In this document: positions 14,690 through 21,974 of the stretch, one piece after another
How the letters are laid out: every line of letters starts with the position of its first letter
Numbering within the stretch: the stretch's first letter is position 1
Assembly: GCA_028291705.1 (NCBI GenBank)
Contig: JAQGNS010000109.1
Coordinates: 1 to 33,432 of the forward strand
Length of the DNA stretch: 33,432 nucleotides
Direction of reading: 5' to 3'
DNA from: Nevskia sp.
Lineage (GTDB): Bacteria; Pseudomonadota; Gammaproteobacteria; Nevskiales; Nevskiaceae
The notes under the pieces: model-generated
Databases searched by the model: none
Told to the model about the DNA's origin: nothing
The model's input: the letters and a program-made list of their open reading frames with translations, nothing else
Position numbers and translations under genes: made by a program

Positions 14690-17647
14690 CTACTGGCAAG
14701 CCTCGCATTCCGGATCCAGGATCGAGCACACCTTCGCGCTGCCCACGTCCGTCGCCGCGGCCGCCGGCTGCACCGGGCGCGCCGTGATCGGGCCGGACTT
14801 GCCGTGCTGGGCCGCCACGCCACCGCCTTCACCGCCAGCCACCTTGTTCAGGCGGGTGTCGCTGATGGTCGTCTTCTCGGCATGCGTCGCGCCCATGGTG
14901 CGCAGGTAATACGTCGTCTTCAGGCCGGAGAGCCAGGCGTGCTTGTACAGCTCGTCCAGCTTCTTGCCCGAAGGCTGCGCCATGTACAGGTTCAGGCTCT
15001 GCGCCTGGTCGATCCACTTCTGGCGCCGGCTGCCGGCATCCACCAGCCGCTTCGCGTCGATTTCGAAGGCGCACTTGTAGAGCGCCTTCAGCTCGCCCGG
15101 CACGCGGTCGATCTGCTGCACGCTGCCGTCGAAATACTTCAGGTCATGGGCCATCACCTCGTCCCACAGCCCCAGCTTCTTCAGGTCGTTGACCAGGTAC
15201 TCGTTCACCACCGTGAACTCGCCCGAAAGGTTCGACTTCACATACAGGTTCTGGTACGTCGGCTCGATCGACTGCGAAACGCCGGTGATGTTGGCGATCG
15301 TCGCCGTCGGCGCAATCGCCATCGTGTTGCTGTTGCGGATGCCCACATGCTGGATGCGTGCGCGCAGGCTGGTCCAGTCGAACTTGCCCGAAGCCTTGCG
15401 ATCCTGCTGCAGGTACTGACCGCGGTTCTTCGCCAGGATCTCGATCGAGTCGATCGGCAGAATGCCCTGGCTCCACAGCGAGCCCTTGAAGCTGTTGTAG
15501 GCGCCGCGCTCTTCCGCCAGGTCCGTGCTGGCCTTGATCGCGTAATAGCTCACCGCCTCCATGCTCTCGTCCGCGAACTGGATCGCCTCGTCGGACTCGT
15601 AAGGCAGGCGCAGCTTGTACAGCGCGTCGTTGAAGCCCATCACGCCCAGGCCCACCGGGCGGTGGCGCAGGTTGGAGTTGCGCGCCGTCGCCACCGAGTA
15701 ATAGTTGTACTCGATCACGTTGTCCAGCATGCGCATCGCCGTGGTGATGGTCTTTTCCAGCTTGGCGTGATCCAGCTTGCCGTCGACCACGTGCGCCGGG
15801 ATGTTCACCGAGCCCAGGTTGCAGACCGCGATTTCCTGGCCGGCCTTGGTGTTCAGCGTGATCTCGGTGCAGAGGTTCGAGCTGTGCACCACGCCCACAT
15901 GCTGCTGCGGGCTGCGCAGGTTGCAGGCATCCTTGAAGGTGATCCAGGGATGCCCGGTTTCGAACAGCATGCTCAGCATCTTGCGCCACAGGTTCAGCGC
16001 CGGCATGCGCTTGAAGTTCTTGATGCGCCCGTCGTCGGCCAGCTTCTCGTACTCGCTGTAGCGCACGGTGAAGGCTTCGCCGACCAGGTCGTGCAGGTCC
16101 GGCGTCTCTTCCGGCGAGAACAGCGTCCACTGCCCGTCTTCCATCACCCGCTGCATGAACAGATCCGGCACCCAGTTGGCCGTGTTCATGTCATGCGTGC
16201 GGCGGCGGTCGTCGCCCGTGTTCTTGCGCAGCTCGAGGAATTCCTCGATGTCGCGGTGCCAGGTCTCCAGGTAGCCGCACACCGCGCCCTTGCGCTTGCC
16301 GCCCTGGTTCACCGCCACCGCGGTGTCGTTGGCCACTTTCAGGAAGGGGACCACGCCATTGCTCTTGCCGTTGGTGCCCTTGATGTAGCCGCCCATGCCG
16401 CGCACCGGCGTCCAGTCGTTGCCCAGGCCGCCGGCAAACTTGGAAAGCATCGCGTTGTCATGGATCGCGTTGAAGATGCCGTGCAGATCGTCCGGCACCT
16501 GCGTCAGGTAGCAGGAAGAAAGCTGCGGCCGCAGCGTGCCCGAGTTGAACAGCGTCGGCGTGCTGCTCATGAAATCGAACGAAGACATCAGCGTGTAGAA
16601 CTCGATCGCCCGCCCTTCGCGGTCGATCTCGTTCATCGCCAGCCCCATCGCCACGCGCATGAAAAACGCCTGCGGCAGCTCGATGCGGTTCTTGTTGCTG
16701 TGAATGAAGTAGCGGTCGTACAGCGTCTGCAGACCCAGGTAGTCGAACTTCGCGTCCCGCTCCGGCAGCAGCGCCTTGCCCAGCCGGTCCAGGTCATACA
16801 GCGCCAGCTTCGGATCCAGCAGCTCCAGCTCCGCCGCGCGGTGGATGAATTCGCGGAAATAGTCGCCGTACAGCCCCTTCATGTCCTCGAAGGTCGGGCG
16901 CGTCTCGCTCATGCCGAGGAACTTCAGCGCCTCGTGGCGCATCGCGTCCAGCAGCAGCCGGGCCGAAGCGTAGGTGTAGTTCGGCTCCTTCTCGATCCGC
17001 GCGCGCGCCGCCAGCGTCAGCGCCTGGGACAGCTCATGCTCGGGAATGCCGTCATAAAGGTCGCGCAGCGCCGCCGCCATCACCTCATCGGGGTCGGTAC
17101 CGCTGAGCCCGGCGCAAGCCTCGCCAGTCACCCGGCGCAGGCGCTCCTCGTTCAGTGGAATGCTGCGGCCGTCGTCCAGCGTCACCCGGATGGCGCTGCC
17201 CGTGGGCACGCTGCCGGCCGGAGCCGAAGCCTTCTTCGCCGCCGCATCCGCCGCGCGCTCCTTCGAACGCTCCTCGCGGTACAGCACGTAGTCGCGGGCG
17301 ACTTTATGCTCGCCGCCACGCATCAGGGCCAGTTCCACCTGGTCCTGAATATCCTCGATGTGCAGCGTGCCGCCGCCGGAAAGGTGGCGCGTCAGCGCCT
17401 GAACCACCTGCTCCGTCAACGACTCAACCGTCGTCCGCACGCGCGAACTGGCAGCCGCCTGGCCGCCCTCTACCGCGAGAAAAGCCTTGGTCAGCGCGAT
17501 CGAGATCTTGCTCGGATCGAACGTGGTCAGCTTGCCATTGCGGCGAATCACTTTGATCGCGCCAGGAGCGGCGGCGGTGAGTTCGGCGCTGCTGGTTTCC
17601 TGCGTATGGGCGCGGGTCGGCGAGGGGGTTGTAATTTGGGTTTGCAT
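14690..17647 (-). CDS. nrdA: Ribonucleoside-diphosphate reductase, class Ia large subunit
   Basis: It reduces ribonucleoside diphosphates to deoxy forms together with the NrdB radical subunit in the cytosol. The 985-residue protein opens with an ATP-cone (VIRRNGKLTTFDPSKI, about residues 30-120). A second, more diverged ATP-cone-like segment follows (AIRVTLDDGRSIPLNEERLR, about 150-240), as in Pseudomonas aeruginosa NrdA. The catalytic core shows SSCYLTQV, NLCTEI, CNLGSVN, the radical-transfer tyrosine pair in KTTYYLRTMGA, and the C-terminal redox cysteines in PECEACQ. GGGGAG lies upstream of the ATG. Two NrdR boxes in the promoter indicate repression by NrdR. nrdB is adjacent on neither side. 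The gene is monocistronic as far as can be seen. Confidence 0.97.
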   Translation of the reverse strand: MQTQITTPSPTRAHTQETSSAELTAAAPGAIKVIRRNGKLTTFDPSKISIALTKAFLAVEGGQAAASSRVRTTVESLTEQVVQALTRHLSGGGTLHIEDIQDQVELALMRGGEHKVARDYVLYREERSKERAADAAAKKASAPAGSVPTGSAIRVTLDDGRSIPLNEERLRRVTGEACAGLSGTDPDEVMAAALRDLYDGIPEHELSQALTLAARARIEKEPNYTYASARLLLDAMRHEALKFLGMSETRPTFEDMKGLYGDYFREFIHRAAELELLDPKLALYDLDRLGKALLPERDAKFDYLGLQTLYDRYFIHSNKNRIELPQAFFMRVAMGLAMNEIDREGRAIEFYTLMSSFDFMSSTPTLFNSGTLRPQLSSCYLTQVPDDLHGIFNAIHDNAMLSKFAGGLGNDWTPVRGMGGYIKGTNGKSNGVVPFLKVANDTAVAVNQGGKRKGAVCGYLETWHRDIEEFLELRKNTGDDRRRTHDMNTANWVPDLFMQRVMEDGQWTLFSPEETPDLHDLVGEAFTVRYSEYEKLADDGRIKNFKRMPALNLWRKMLSMLFETGHPWITFKDACNLRSPQQHVGVVHSSNLCTEITLNTKAGQEIAVCNLGSVNIPAHVVDGKLDHAKLEKTITTAMRMLDNVIEYNYYSVATARNSNLRHRPVGLGVMGFNDALYKLRLPYESDEAIQFADESMEAVSYYAIKASTDLAEERGAYNSFKGSLWSQGILPIDSIEILAKNRGQYLQQDRKASGKFDWTSLRARIQHVGIRNSNTMAIAPTATIANITGVSQSIEPTYQNLYVKSNLSGEFTVVNEYLVNDLKKLGLWDEVMAHDLKYFDGSVQQIDRVPGELKALYKCAFEIDAKRLVDAGSRRQKWIDQAQSLNLYMAQPSGKKLDELYKHAWLSGLKTTYYLRTMGATHAEKTTISDTRLNKVAGGEGGGVAAQHGKSGPITARPVQPAAAATDVGSAKVCSILDPECEACQ

Positions 17648-17695
17648 AACTTCTAGGTTCTCCCCGGCTTATTGAGGCCATCCAAGGCCTTGGAC

Positions 17696-17711
17696 TAACA
17701 ATATATAGTGG
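17696..17711. promoter_or_regulatory. NrdR box 1 upstream of nrdA
   Basis: TAACAATATATAGTGG matches the NrdR consensus ACACwATATATwGTGT at 13 of 16 positions, including the whole ATATAT core. It lies about 50 bases before the nrdA start. NrdR is the nucleotide-sensing repressor of ribonucleotide reductase genes. Confidence 0.85.
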
Positions 17712-17727
17712 TTTTGAGCCTGGTCAA

Positions 17728-17743
17728 CCCCAACATCCTGTGT
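17728..17743. promoter_or_regulatory. NrdR box 2 upstream of nrdA
   Basis: CCCCAACATCCTGTGT matches about 11 of 16 consensus positions. It starts exactly 32 bases after box 1, leaving 16 bases between the boxes. That is the three-helical-turn spacing usual for NrdR box pairs. The weak sequence match is supported mainly by this spacing. Confidence 0.7.
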
Positions 17744-18049
17744 CCAAAAGTGTGCGTGACACGTGCATGACACCTTCAAAAGCTGTGCATAAAACCGCTA
17801 AGTAACTCTCTTCTTTCAGATTCTCGCCGCAGTGGAAAAGCACCCCCAGATGTGCTTCCGAATGTGTCAGCCGACGAACGGTAAACCCCCCTCCGGACAC
17901 CCCACCATACGCCGCCGCACCTGACCCCCACGGCAGGTCCTTTTGCGCAGGGAAACACCAGAATTTTTCCGCTCCGCGGCACACCGCGCAAGCCCCTCCA
18001 GAATACGCCTAAAAAGAAGCTGAAAAGCACGCCCAAAACCCCCGGCGTC

Positions 18050-18069
18050 ATCCCGGCAAAAGCCGGGAT
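18050..18069. repeat. Palindromic intergenic repeat (ATCCCGGC-AAAA-GCCGGGAT)
   Basis: Eight-base perfect arms surround AAAA, inside the common cgtcat...ccagg frame of a widespread bacterial extragenic hairpin repeat. A relative with changed arms lies at 26339-26358. Confidence 0.75.
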
Positions 18070-18242
18070 CCAGGGGCCAAAGGAATGCGCAACCCAACTC
18101 AAGGCGTATCTCGGCCAACGGCCGCCCGAAACGGGATCGGAAATGGGGTGCCCCAGGAGCAAAAGGACAGGCGCGTGCGCCCCTCAGCCTTACAGGAGAT
18201 AGCGGAGTGCCGAGCCTATCGGTAACCATCCCCTACACCAAC

Positions 18243-18288
18243 CTCCGTTCGCCCCGAGTGCCCGCGAAGCGGGTGTATCGAGGGGCCA
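18243..18288. repeat. 46-bp hairpin repeat, copy 1
   Basis: It is identical at 45 of 46 positions to 19329-19374, in the same orientation. The centre CCCGC-GAA-GCGGG is a 5-bp stem, and outer CCCC/GGGG runs can pair around it. The two copies bracket the gene at 18311-19063. Confidence 0.85.
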
Positions 18289-18310
18289 ACGCCGCCCCCT
18301 CCATCCAACT

Positions 18311-19063
18311 CTAAGGCTTAGGAGTAGTCCCGGAAGCCGGCGCCGGAGCAGCCGGCGGCGCTAGTTCCGGCGAAGCATTCACCGGCGGCGTCTCCACCGT
18401 CGGCCCCTCGTCCGGCTTCGGCGGCGGCGCCGGGTGCAGCTGGTGGCACTTCTCCAGCGCCGCATTGCCATGGCGCAATATCTCGCCCAGCTTCTTCGCC
18501 CACACCGCCCCGGCATTATTGGTGAAGGTTTCCTCGAAATACGCCTCCAGCTCCTCCGACTTGGCCTGCGCATCCGCCGCCAGCCGGTCCCGGTCCGCCG
18601 CATCCACCACGCTGGCGTAATCCGGCTCCGTCAGCCGCAGCGCCTGCTCCTGCTCCGGCGTCCAGTCGAACAGCCGCATCGCCGCGATCGACTCGTCCAG
18701 GTCCAACGTCTCCGGCGCGTTCCCCGCCAGGTAATGAATGCGGAAGCCGTCCCGCTGCAGCGCCGAGTTATGCGCATTGGCCCGGGCCAGCGCCGCCGTA
18801 TTGAAGTCCGGCCGCACGCTGATCACCCCCTCCGCCCACTGCCGCTCCCACACCGACATCGCTACCGCGTACTCGTCGAAGGCCTTCACCGCGCAAGCCT
18901 GCAACGGCGGCGCCACCCCGCCGCTCGGAGCGGCCTGGACAGGCGCACTCACCGGAGGCGTATCCGCCGGTCCGGACGTCGGGGAGGAAGAAGGCTGCGC
19001 CAGCGCGGCGCAAGAGACCAGCAGAACCAACAGTCCGTTGAAGGAACGAAACACGCGAAGCAT
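18311..19063 (-). CDS. Secreted protein of unknown function
   Basis: This 250-residue protein starts with a signal peptide (FNGLLVLLVSCAALAQ, cut before PSSSPTSG). A Pro/Ser/Ala-rich linker follows to about residue 55. A predicted helical globular domain spans about 55-215 with two Cys (in QACAVKAFDEY and ALEKCHQL) that could form a disulfide. The protein ends in a second Pro/Ala-rich tail (HPAPPPKPDEGP, then PPAAPAPASG). The helical part is rich in Glu, Asp, Arg and Ala. I do not recognise the family. No good ribosome site precedes the ATG at 19063, so the start is tentative. It stands alone between repeat clusters. Periplasmic location is the only safe inference. Confidence 0.7.
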   Translation of the reverse strand: MLRVFRSFNGLLVLLVSCAALAQPSSSPTSGPADTPPVSAPVQAAPSGGVAPPLQACAVKAFDEYAVAMSVWERQWAEGVISVRPDFNTAALARANAHNSALQRDGFRIHYLAGNAPETLDLDESIAAMRLFDWTPEQEQALRLTEPDYASVVDAADRDRLAADAQAKSEELEAYFEETFTNNAGAVWAKKLGEILRHGNAALEKCHQLHPAPPPKPDEGPTVETPPVNASPELAPPAAPAPASGTTPKP

Positions 19064-19242
19064 CGAGAGGGCCTGAGCAAAACAGCGACGAATCCTGACA
19101 ATAGGATACGCCGCGAATCCTCAGCCGTCGCTGAGGAAATGGCACATGAGCAATATTTTTTTATACCGTGGGCCCAGTACTTCAACACAAGCCCATCCTC
19201 CGCTCACTCTCGCCCGTCAGGGTCAACGCTCGGCAATGGTAG

Positions 19243-19268
19243 GTCGGATCAAGCGAAGCGAATCCGAC
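19243..19268. repeat. Hairpin repeat with AAGCGAAGCGA loop (GTCGGAT / ATCCGAC)
   Basis: Seven-base perfect arms surround a 12-base loop containing AAGCGAAGCGA. It belongs to the same family as 19404-19428 and 27917-27942, which keep the loop but change both arms together. Confidence 0.8.
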
Positions 19269-19328
19269 AGCGCACTGCGACCTGAGAGGAAAGGCACGGA
19301 GAGAGTGCCTGCCTGCTGCTACACCTCC

Positions 19329-19374
19329 CTCCGTTCGCCCCGAGTGCCCGCGCAGCGGGTGTATCGAGGGGCCA
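19329..19374. repeat. 46-bp hairpin repeat, copy 2
   Basis: It is the direct-repeat partner of 18243-18288. The single difference is A to C inside the central GCG(A/C)AGCG. Confidence 0.85.
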
Positions 19375-19403
19375 GAACCGCCCTGGCAACCTGCCGCCGT
19401 AGG

Positions 19404-19428
19404 CTGGGATGAGCAAAGCGAATCCCAG
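19404..19428. repeat. Hairpin repeat with AGCAAAGCGA loop (CTGGGAT / ATCCCAG)
   Basis: Seven-base perfect arms surround an 11-base loop. Compared with the copy at 19243, the loop is nearly the same and both arms are changed in step. Confidence 0.75.
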
Positions 19429-19463
19429 CGCTCCTCCTGGCCCCCAAGCCCAGGTCCCAAACC

Positions 19464-20426
19464 TCAGCAACTCCCCCCATCCACCCCGGCAACCTTGGTC
19501 GAAGCAGCATCAAAAATCTTCTCCGCATTCGCCGCCAGGAAATTGCGGAACACCAGCGGCCGCCCGTCCTGCGCCCACAGCGGCGCCCCGTCCGTATCGT
19601 GCGCCTGCGCCCGCTCGATGATCTCCACGAACTGCTTCTCCGTCTGCGCCATCCCGGCCGAGCCGTCCGCCTCCCGCACCGGCGTATCCATCGTCGCCGC
19701 CAGCGTCGCCGTCTGCCGCAGCTTGGTCCCCGGTGCCCCCTGGATCCCCGGCAGCAGCCGGAACCCCTGCGCCGCCATCGCCGCCGCCATCGCCTCGATG
19801 CCGGGGAACCCCGCCGCCGTCACATCGATCGTCACATGGTTGAAGTCCGGCCCCAGCGCCAACGCGCTCGCCGCCTCCCCGGACACCGCCGCCACCGCCT
19901 GCAAGGTGCTCCGCTTCAGCGCCGGCCCCGGCCGGCTCATCAGCCGCTCCGCGAAGTGGGTGACGAAAGCCTCAGCATCCGCCGCCCCCAGGCTGCCGGC
20001 GCGCTCCGCCTGCTGAATCAGCTCCACGAACCGCCCATGGTCCGCCGCCGCCACCTGCTCCAGGCAATCCTCCCGGATCAGCGCGGCCACATCCGCTGGG
20101 TAAGCGTCCAGATCCACCTGGCTGACGAAGATCTTGAACTGGTGCGCATCGTCCCCCACCGCCTGCAGGTCGAACGAAACCAGCTTCTTCGAAGGAAACG
20201 AGTAGTCCAGCTCCCGCCGCAGCCCCAACACCCGCGCCGCCCGCACGAACAGCGCCCGCACCACCGGGTCCGCCGTCCGGATCGCCCCATGGTCATTGAG
20301 GAAGGTACCCCCGTTGTCGGCCACCAGCTTCTGCAGCCGCACGAAATCGGGAACGTGACGGGCAAACTTGCGCGTAGCCGCCTCGACGAACAGCCGGCGC
20401 AGGGTGCTGGGAGGATGCAGGGCCAT
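19464..20426 (-). CDS. DUF1338 / 2-oxoadipate dioxygenase-decarboxylase-like protein
   Basis: The predicted protein has 320 residues from the ATG at 20426. The frame is open to 20594, but the extra N-terminus is low-complexity and the family start resembles MALHPPSTLRRLF. Conserved metal-site candidates are His46 in NDHGAIRT, His197 in FNHVTIDV and Glu268 in FVEIIER. Their spacing and context resemble the HglS/YdcJ (DUF1338) family. HglS uses Fe(II) to turn 2-oxoadipate into D-2-hydroxyglutarate in D-lysine breakdown. This member is shorter than HglS, so its substrate may differ. No lysine-degradation gene is nearby. It is a lone cytoplasmic gene between two repeat-bearing gaps. Confidence 0.75.
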   Translation of the reverse strand: MALHPPSTLRRLFVEAATRKFARHVPDFVRLQKLVADNGGTFLNDHGAIRTADPVVRALFVRAARVLGLRRELDYSFPSKKLVSFDLQAVGDDAHQFKIFVSQVDLDAYPADVAALIREDCLEQVAAADHGRFVELIQQAERAGSLGAADAEAFVTHFAERLMSRPGPALKRSTLQAVAAVSGEAASALALGPDFNHVTIDVTAAGFPGIEAMAAAMAAQGFRLLPGIQGAPGTKLRQTATLAATMDTPVREADGSAGMAQTEKQFVEIIERAQAHDTDGAPLWAQDGRPLVFRNFLAANAEKIFDAASTKVAGVDGGSC

Positions 20427-20556
20427 GACGGATGCCTGAATAGGGAATGGCAGAAGTCTAAAGGAGGTGAGGCGGGAGGGGGAGGCGAGAGGCGGAGTAG
20501 CCGGGAAGCGCGTACCGCTACCCGGGATGCGATCACCATATAAAGAGAGGCTCGGC

Positions 20557-20622
20557 GTAGGGCGGCCTGCGGCCGCCGAAACTGCTGCCGCCAAGAACCA
20601 CGGCGGCCCCAGGCCGCCCTAC
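20557..20622. repeat. Inverted repeat GTAGGGCGGCCTG ... CAGGCCGCCCTAC
   Basis: Thirteen-base perfect arms lie 40 bases apart, with GC-rich sequence between that can form further stems. It lies upstream of the DUF1338 gene. Confidence 0.7.
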
Positions 20623-20661
20623 GATCGCTGGAAATCCCGGACTAGTCAGTAGCTATTAGTC

Positions 20662-20691
20662 GTCCCCGACATTCTCATTGATGTTGGGGAC
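20662..20691. repeat. Inverted repeat GTCCCCGACAT / ATGTTGGGGAC
   Basis: Eleven-base arms with one wobble pair surround an eight-base loop. It is not followed by a T-run on either strand. Function unknown. Confidence 0.6.
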
Positions 20692-20721
20692 AAATTGAGT
20701 CATTCGCGCCGCCGCTCACCG

Positions 20722-20763
20722 CATGCGTGCCAACAAAAAACCTTGGCACACATGGCACGCATG
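20722..20763. repeat. Inverted repeat CATGCGTGCCA / TGGCACGCATG downstream of the ABC operon
   Basis: Eleven-base perfect arms flank 20 bases that include an A6 run and a further TTGGCAC. It lies about 30 bases after the stop of the last permease gene on the reverse strand, so it could end or stabilise that transcript. Confidence 0.6.
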
Positions 20764-20791
20764 GTGTTTTCAGCCCTTTTTCCCGCAACCC

Positions 20792-21973
20792 TCAGGCCCC
20801 CCGCAACGCCTCCGCTACCGGCTGCCGGATCGCCTTCAAGGCCGGAAAAAATCCCCCCACCAGCCCGATCCCCAGCGCCCAGCTCAGCCCCCGCGCCACC
20901 AGGTCCGGCGTCACCGCGAAGCTGAACGCCACCTGGGTGAAATTCTGCCCCAGGGTCGCCGTGGTCAGCCCGTCGAACAGCAGCCAGGCGAATCCCGCCC
21001 CGATCAGCCCCCCGATCAGCGCTAGCGCCACCGACTCGGTCAGCACCGACACCATCACCGGCAGCCCGGAGAAGCCGATCGCCCGCAGCGTGGCGATCTC
21101 GATCTGCCGCGCCGCCACCGCCGAGTACATCGTATTGAGCGCCCCGAATACCGCCCCGAAGGCCATGATCACGGTGATGAACACCGTGATGAAATTGATG
21201 TTGTCGGTGACCCCCTGCGACTGCGAGCTGTAATAGTCCCGCTCCCCCAGCACGTCGATCTGGAAGCGCGGGTCCGCCGCCACCGCCGCCTTGAGCGCCG
21301 CCAGCGCTGCGGCCGGCGTCGTCGCGGCATCGAACTGCGCCAGGATCGCCGAAGCCCCCGGCCGGCCGAAGGCGCTGCGCGCCGTATCCGCATCGGTCCA
21401 CAGTTCCGACTCATGGGCATCGCCGTCGGACTCGAAGATGCCCACCACATCCCACTCCGAGCCGCGGAACTGCAGCTTCGAGCCTACGTTGATGCCGCTG
21501 AACTGCCGCGTCGCCGAGCGCCCGGCGATCAGCTCGCGCAGGCCGGACTTGAACAGCCGCCCCTCCACCAGCTTCACCTCCGGCCGGATCGCCAGCCCCG
21601 CCGGTTCCACCCCGCGCAAGGCCACGTTGACGTCGCCATCCCCACGGCGCAGCTCGGTGATCACCAGCAGCTCCGCCGAGGCCAGCGGCTTGCCCGCCGC
21701 ATCGCGCCGGATGCCGGGCATCTCGCGCAGCAACGGCACCATCTGCGGATCGATATAAGAAGACAGCTCGGCCGTGACGCCGGCCGACAGCAGCAGCGCC
21801 CGCGACTCGCTGCCGGTGCCCTTCAGCGTGTGCTCGAAGCCCTTGCTCATCGACAGCATCGCCACCAGCACCCCCACCACCAGGGCAATGCCCACCACCA
21901 CCACCAGCGAGGTCATGTAGCGCGAGGGCAGGCTGCGCAGGTTCATCCAGGTAACGGCAAGCGTCTGTTTCAT
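20792..21973 (-). CDS. ABC transporter permease (MacB/FtsX type), type-2 subunit of pair B
   Basis: This 393-residue permease has one N-terminal membrane helix (LVVVVGIALVVGVLVAMLS), a large periplasmic domain (about residues 45-265) and three C-terminal helices. It ends at LKAIRQPVAEALRGA, as usual for FtsX/MacB proteins. The frame starts earlier, but the real start is the ATG at 21973, one base after the TGA of the gene before it (TGACATG), so the two are coupled. It is paralogous to the product of 23258-24439: AVTWMNLRSLPSRYMTSLV here against AITSMNLRAIPQRIGTSWV there. Such permeases move lipids, peptides or lipoproteins by mechanotransmission rather than by a classical pore. Substrate unknown. 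Confidence 0.9.
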   Translation of the reverse strand: MKQTLAVTWMNLRSLPSRYMTSLVVVVGIALVVGVLVAMLSMSKGFEHTLKGTGSESRALLLSAGVTAELSSYIDPQMVPLLREMPGIRRDAAGKPLASAELLVITELRRGDGDVNVALRGVEPAGLAIRPEVKLVEGRLFKSGLRELIAGRSATRQFSGINVGSKLQFRGSEWDVVGIFESDGDAHESELWTDADTARSAFGRPGASAILAQFDAATTPAAALAALKAAVAADPRFQIDVLGERDYYSSQSQGVTDNINFITVFITVIMAFGAVFGALNTMYSAVAARQIEIATLRAIGFSGLPVMVSVLTESVALALIGGLIGAGFAWLLFDGLTTATLGQNFTQVAFSFAVTPDLVARGLSWALGIGLVGGFFPALKAIRQPVAEALRGA

Positions 21974-21974
21974 G

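Larger units (their letters stand above)
17744..18310. other. Gene-free region upstream of nrdA containing hairpin repeats
   Basis: No convincing gene was found. Short reverse-strand frames here encode PWIPAFAGMT, which is simply the translation of the repeat at 18050-18069. The nrdA promoter end has two copies of GACAC around GTGCAT (about 17758-17773) and TGTGCATAA at 17784-17792, which is one base away from a DnaA box. The far end holds the repeats at 18050 and 18243. Confidence 0.6.
19064..19463. other. Gene-free region with three hairpin repeats
   Basis: No gene is supported. It holds hairpin repeats at 19243-19268, 19329-19374 and 19404-19428. Frames crossing it are low-quality and made of repeat sequence. 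Confidence 0.6.
20427..20791. other. Gene-free region with three inverted repeats
   Basis: It lies between the DUF1338 gene start and the end of the ABC operon. No gene is supported. It holds inverted repeats at 20557-20622, 20662-20691 and 20722-20763. Confidence 0.6.

Noticed and set aside
14684-17656. 990-codon forward open frame antisense to nrdA
   Set aside because: The reverse strand encodes a complete NrdA with all catalytic motifs. The forward frame is His/Arg/Val-rich shadow coding produced by GC-biased third positions.
17724-18229. Three overlapping reverse-strand frames upstream of nrdA
   Set aside because: One contains PWIPAFAGMT, the well-known translation of a palindromic extragenic repeat (18050-18069). 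None has a good ribosome site or a domain.
18243-19428. Possible CRISPR array or small integrated element
   Set aside because: The repeats are few, unevenly spaced and of different types, with no spacers, cas genes, integrase or attachment-site duplication.
20427-20594. N-terminal extension of the DUF1338 gene
   Set aside because: The extra 56 residues are low-complexity, and the sequence contains one arm of an inverted repeat. ATG 20426 gives the family-like N-terminus.
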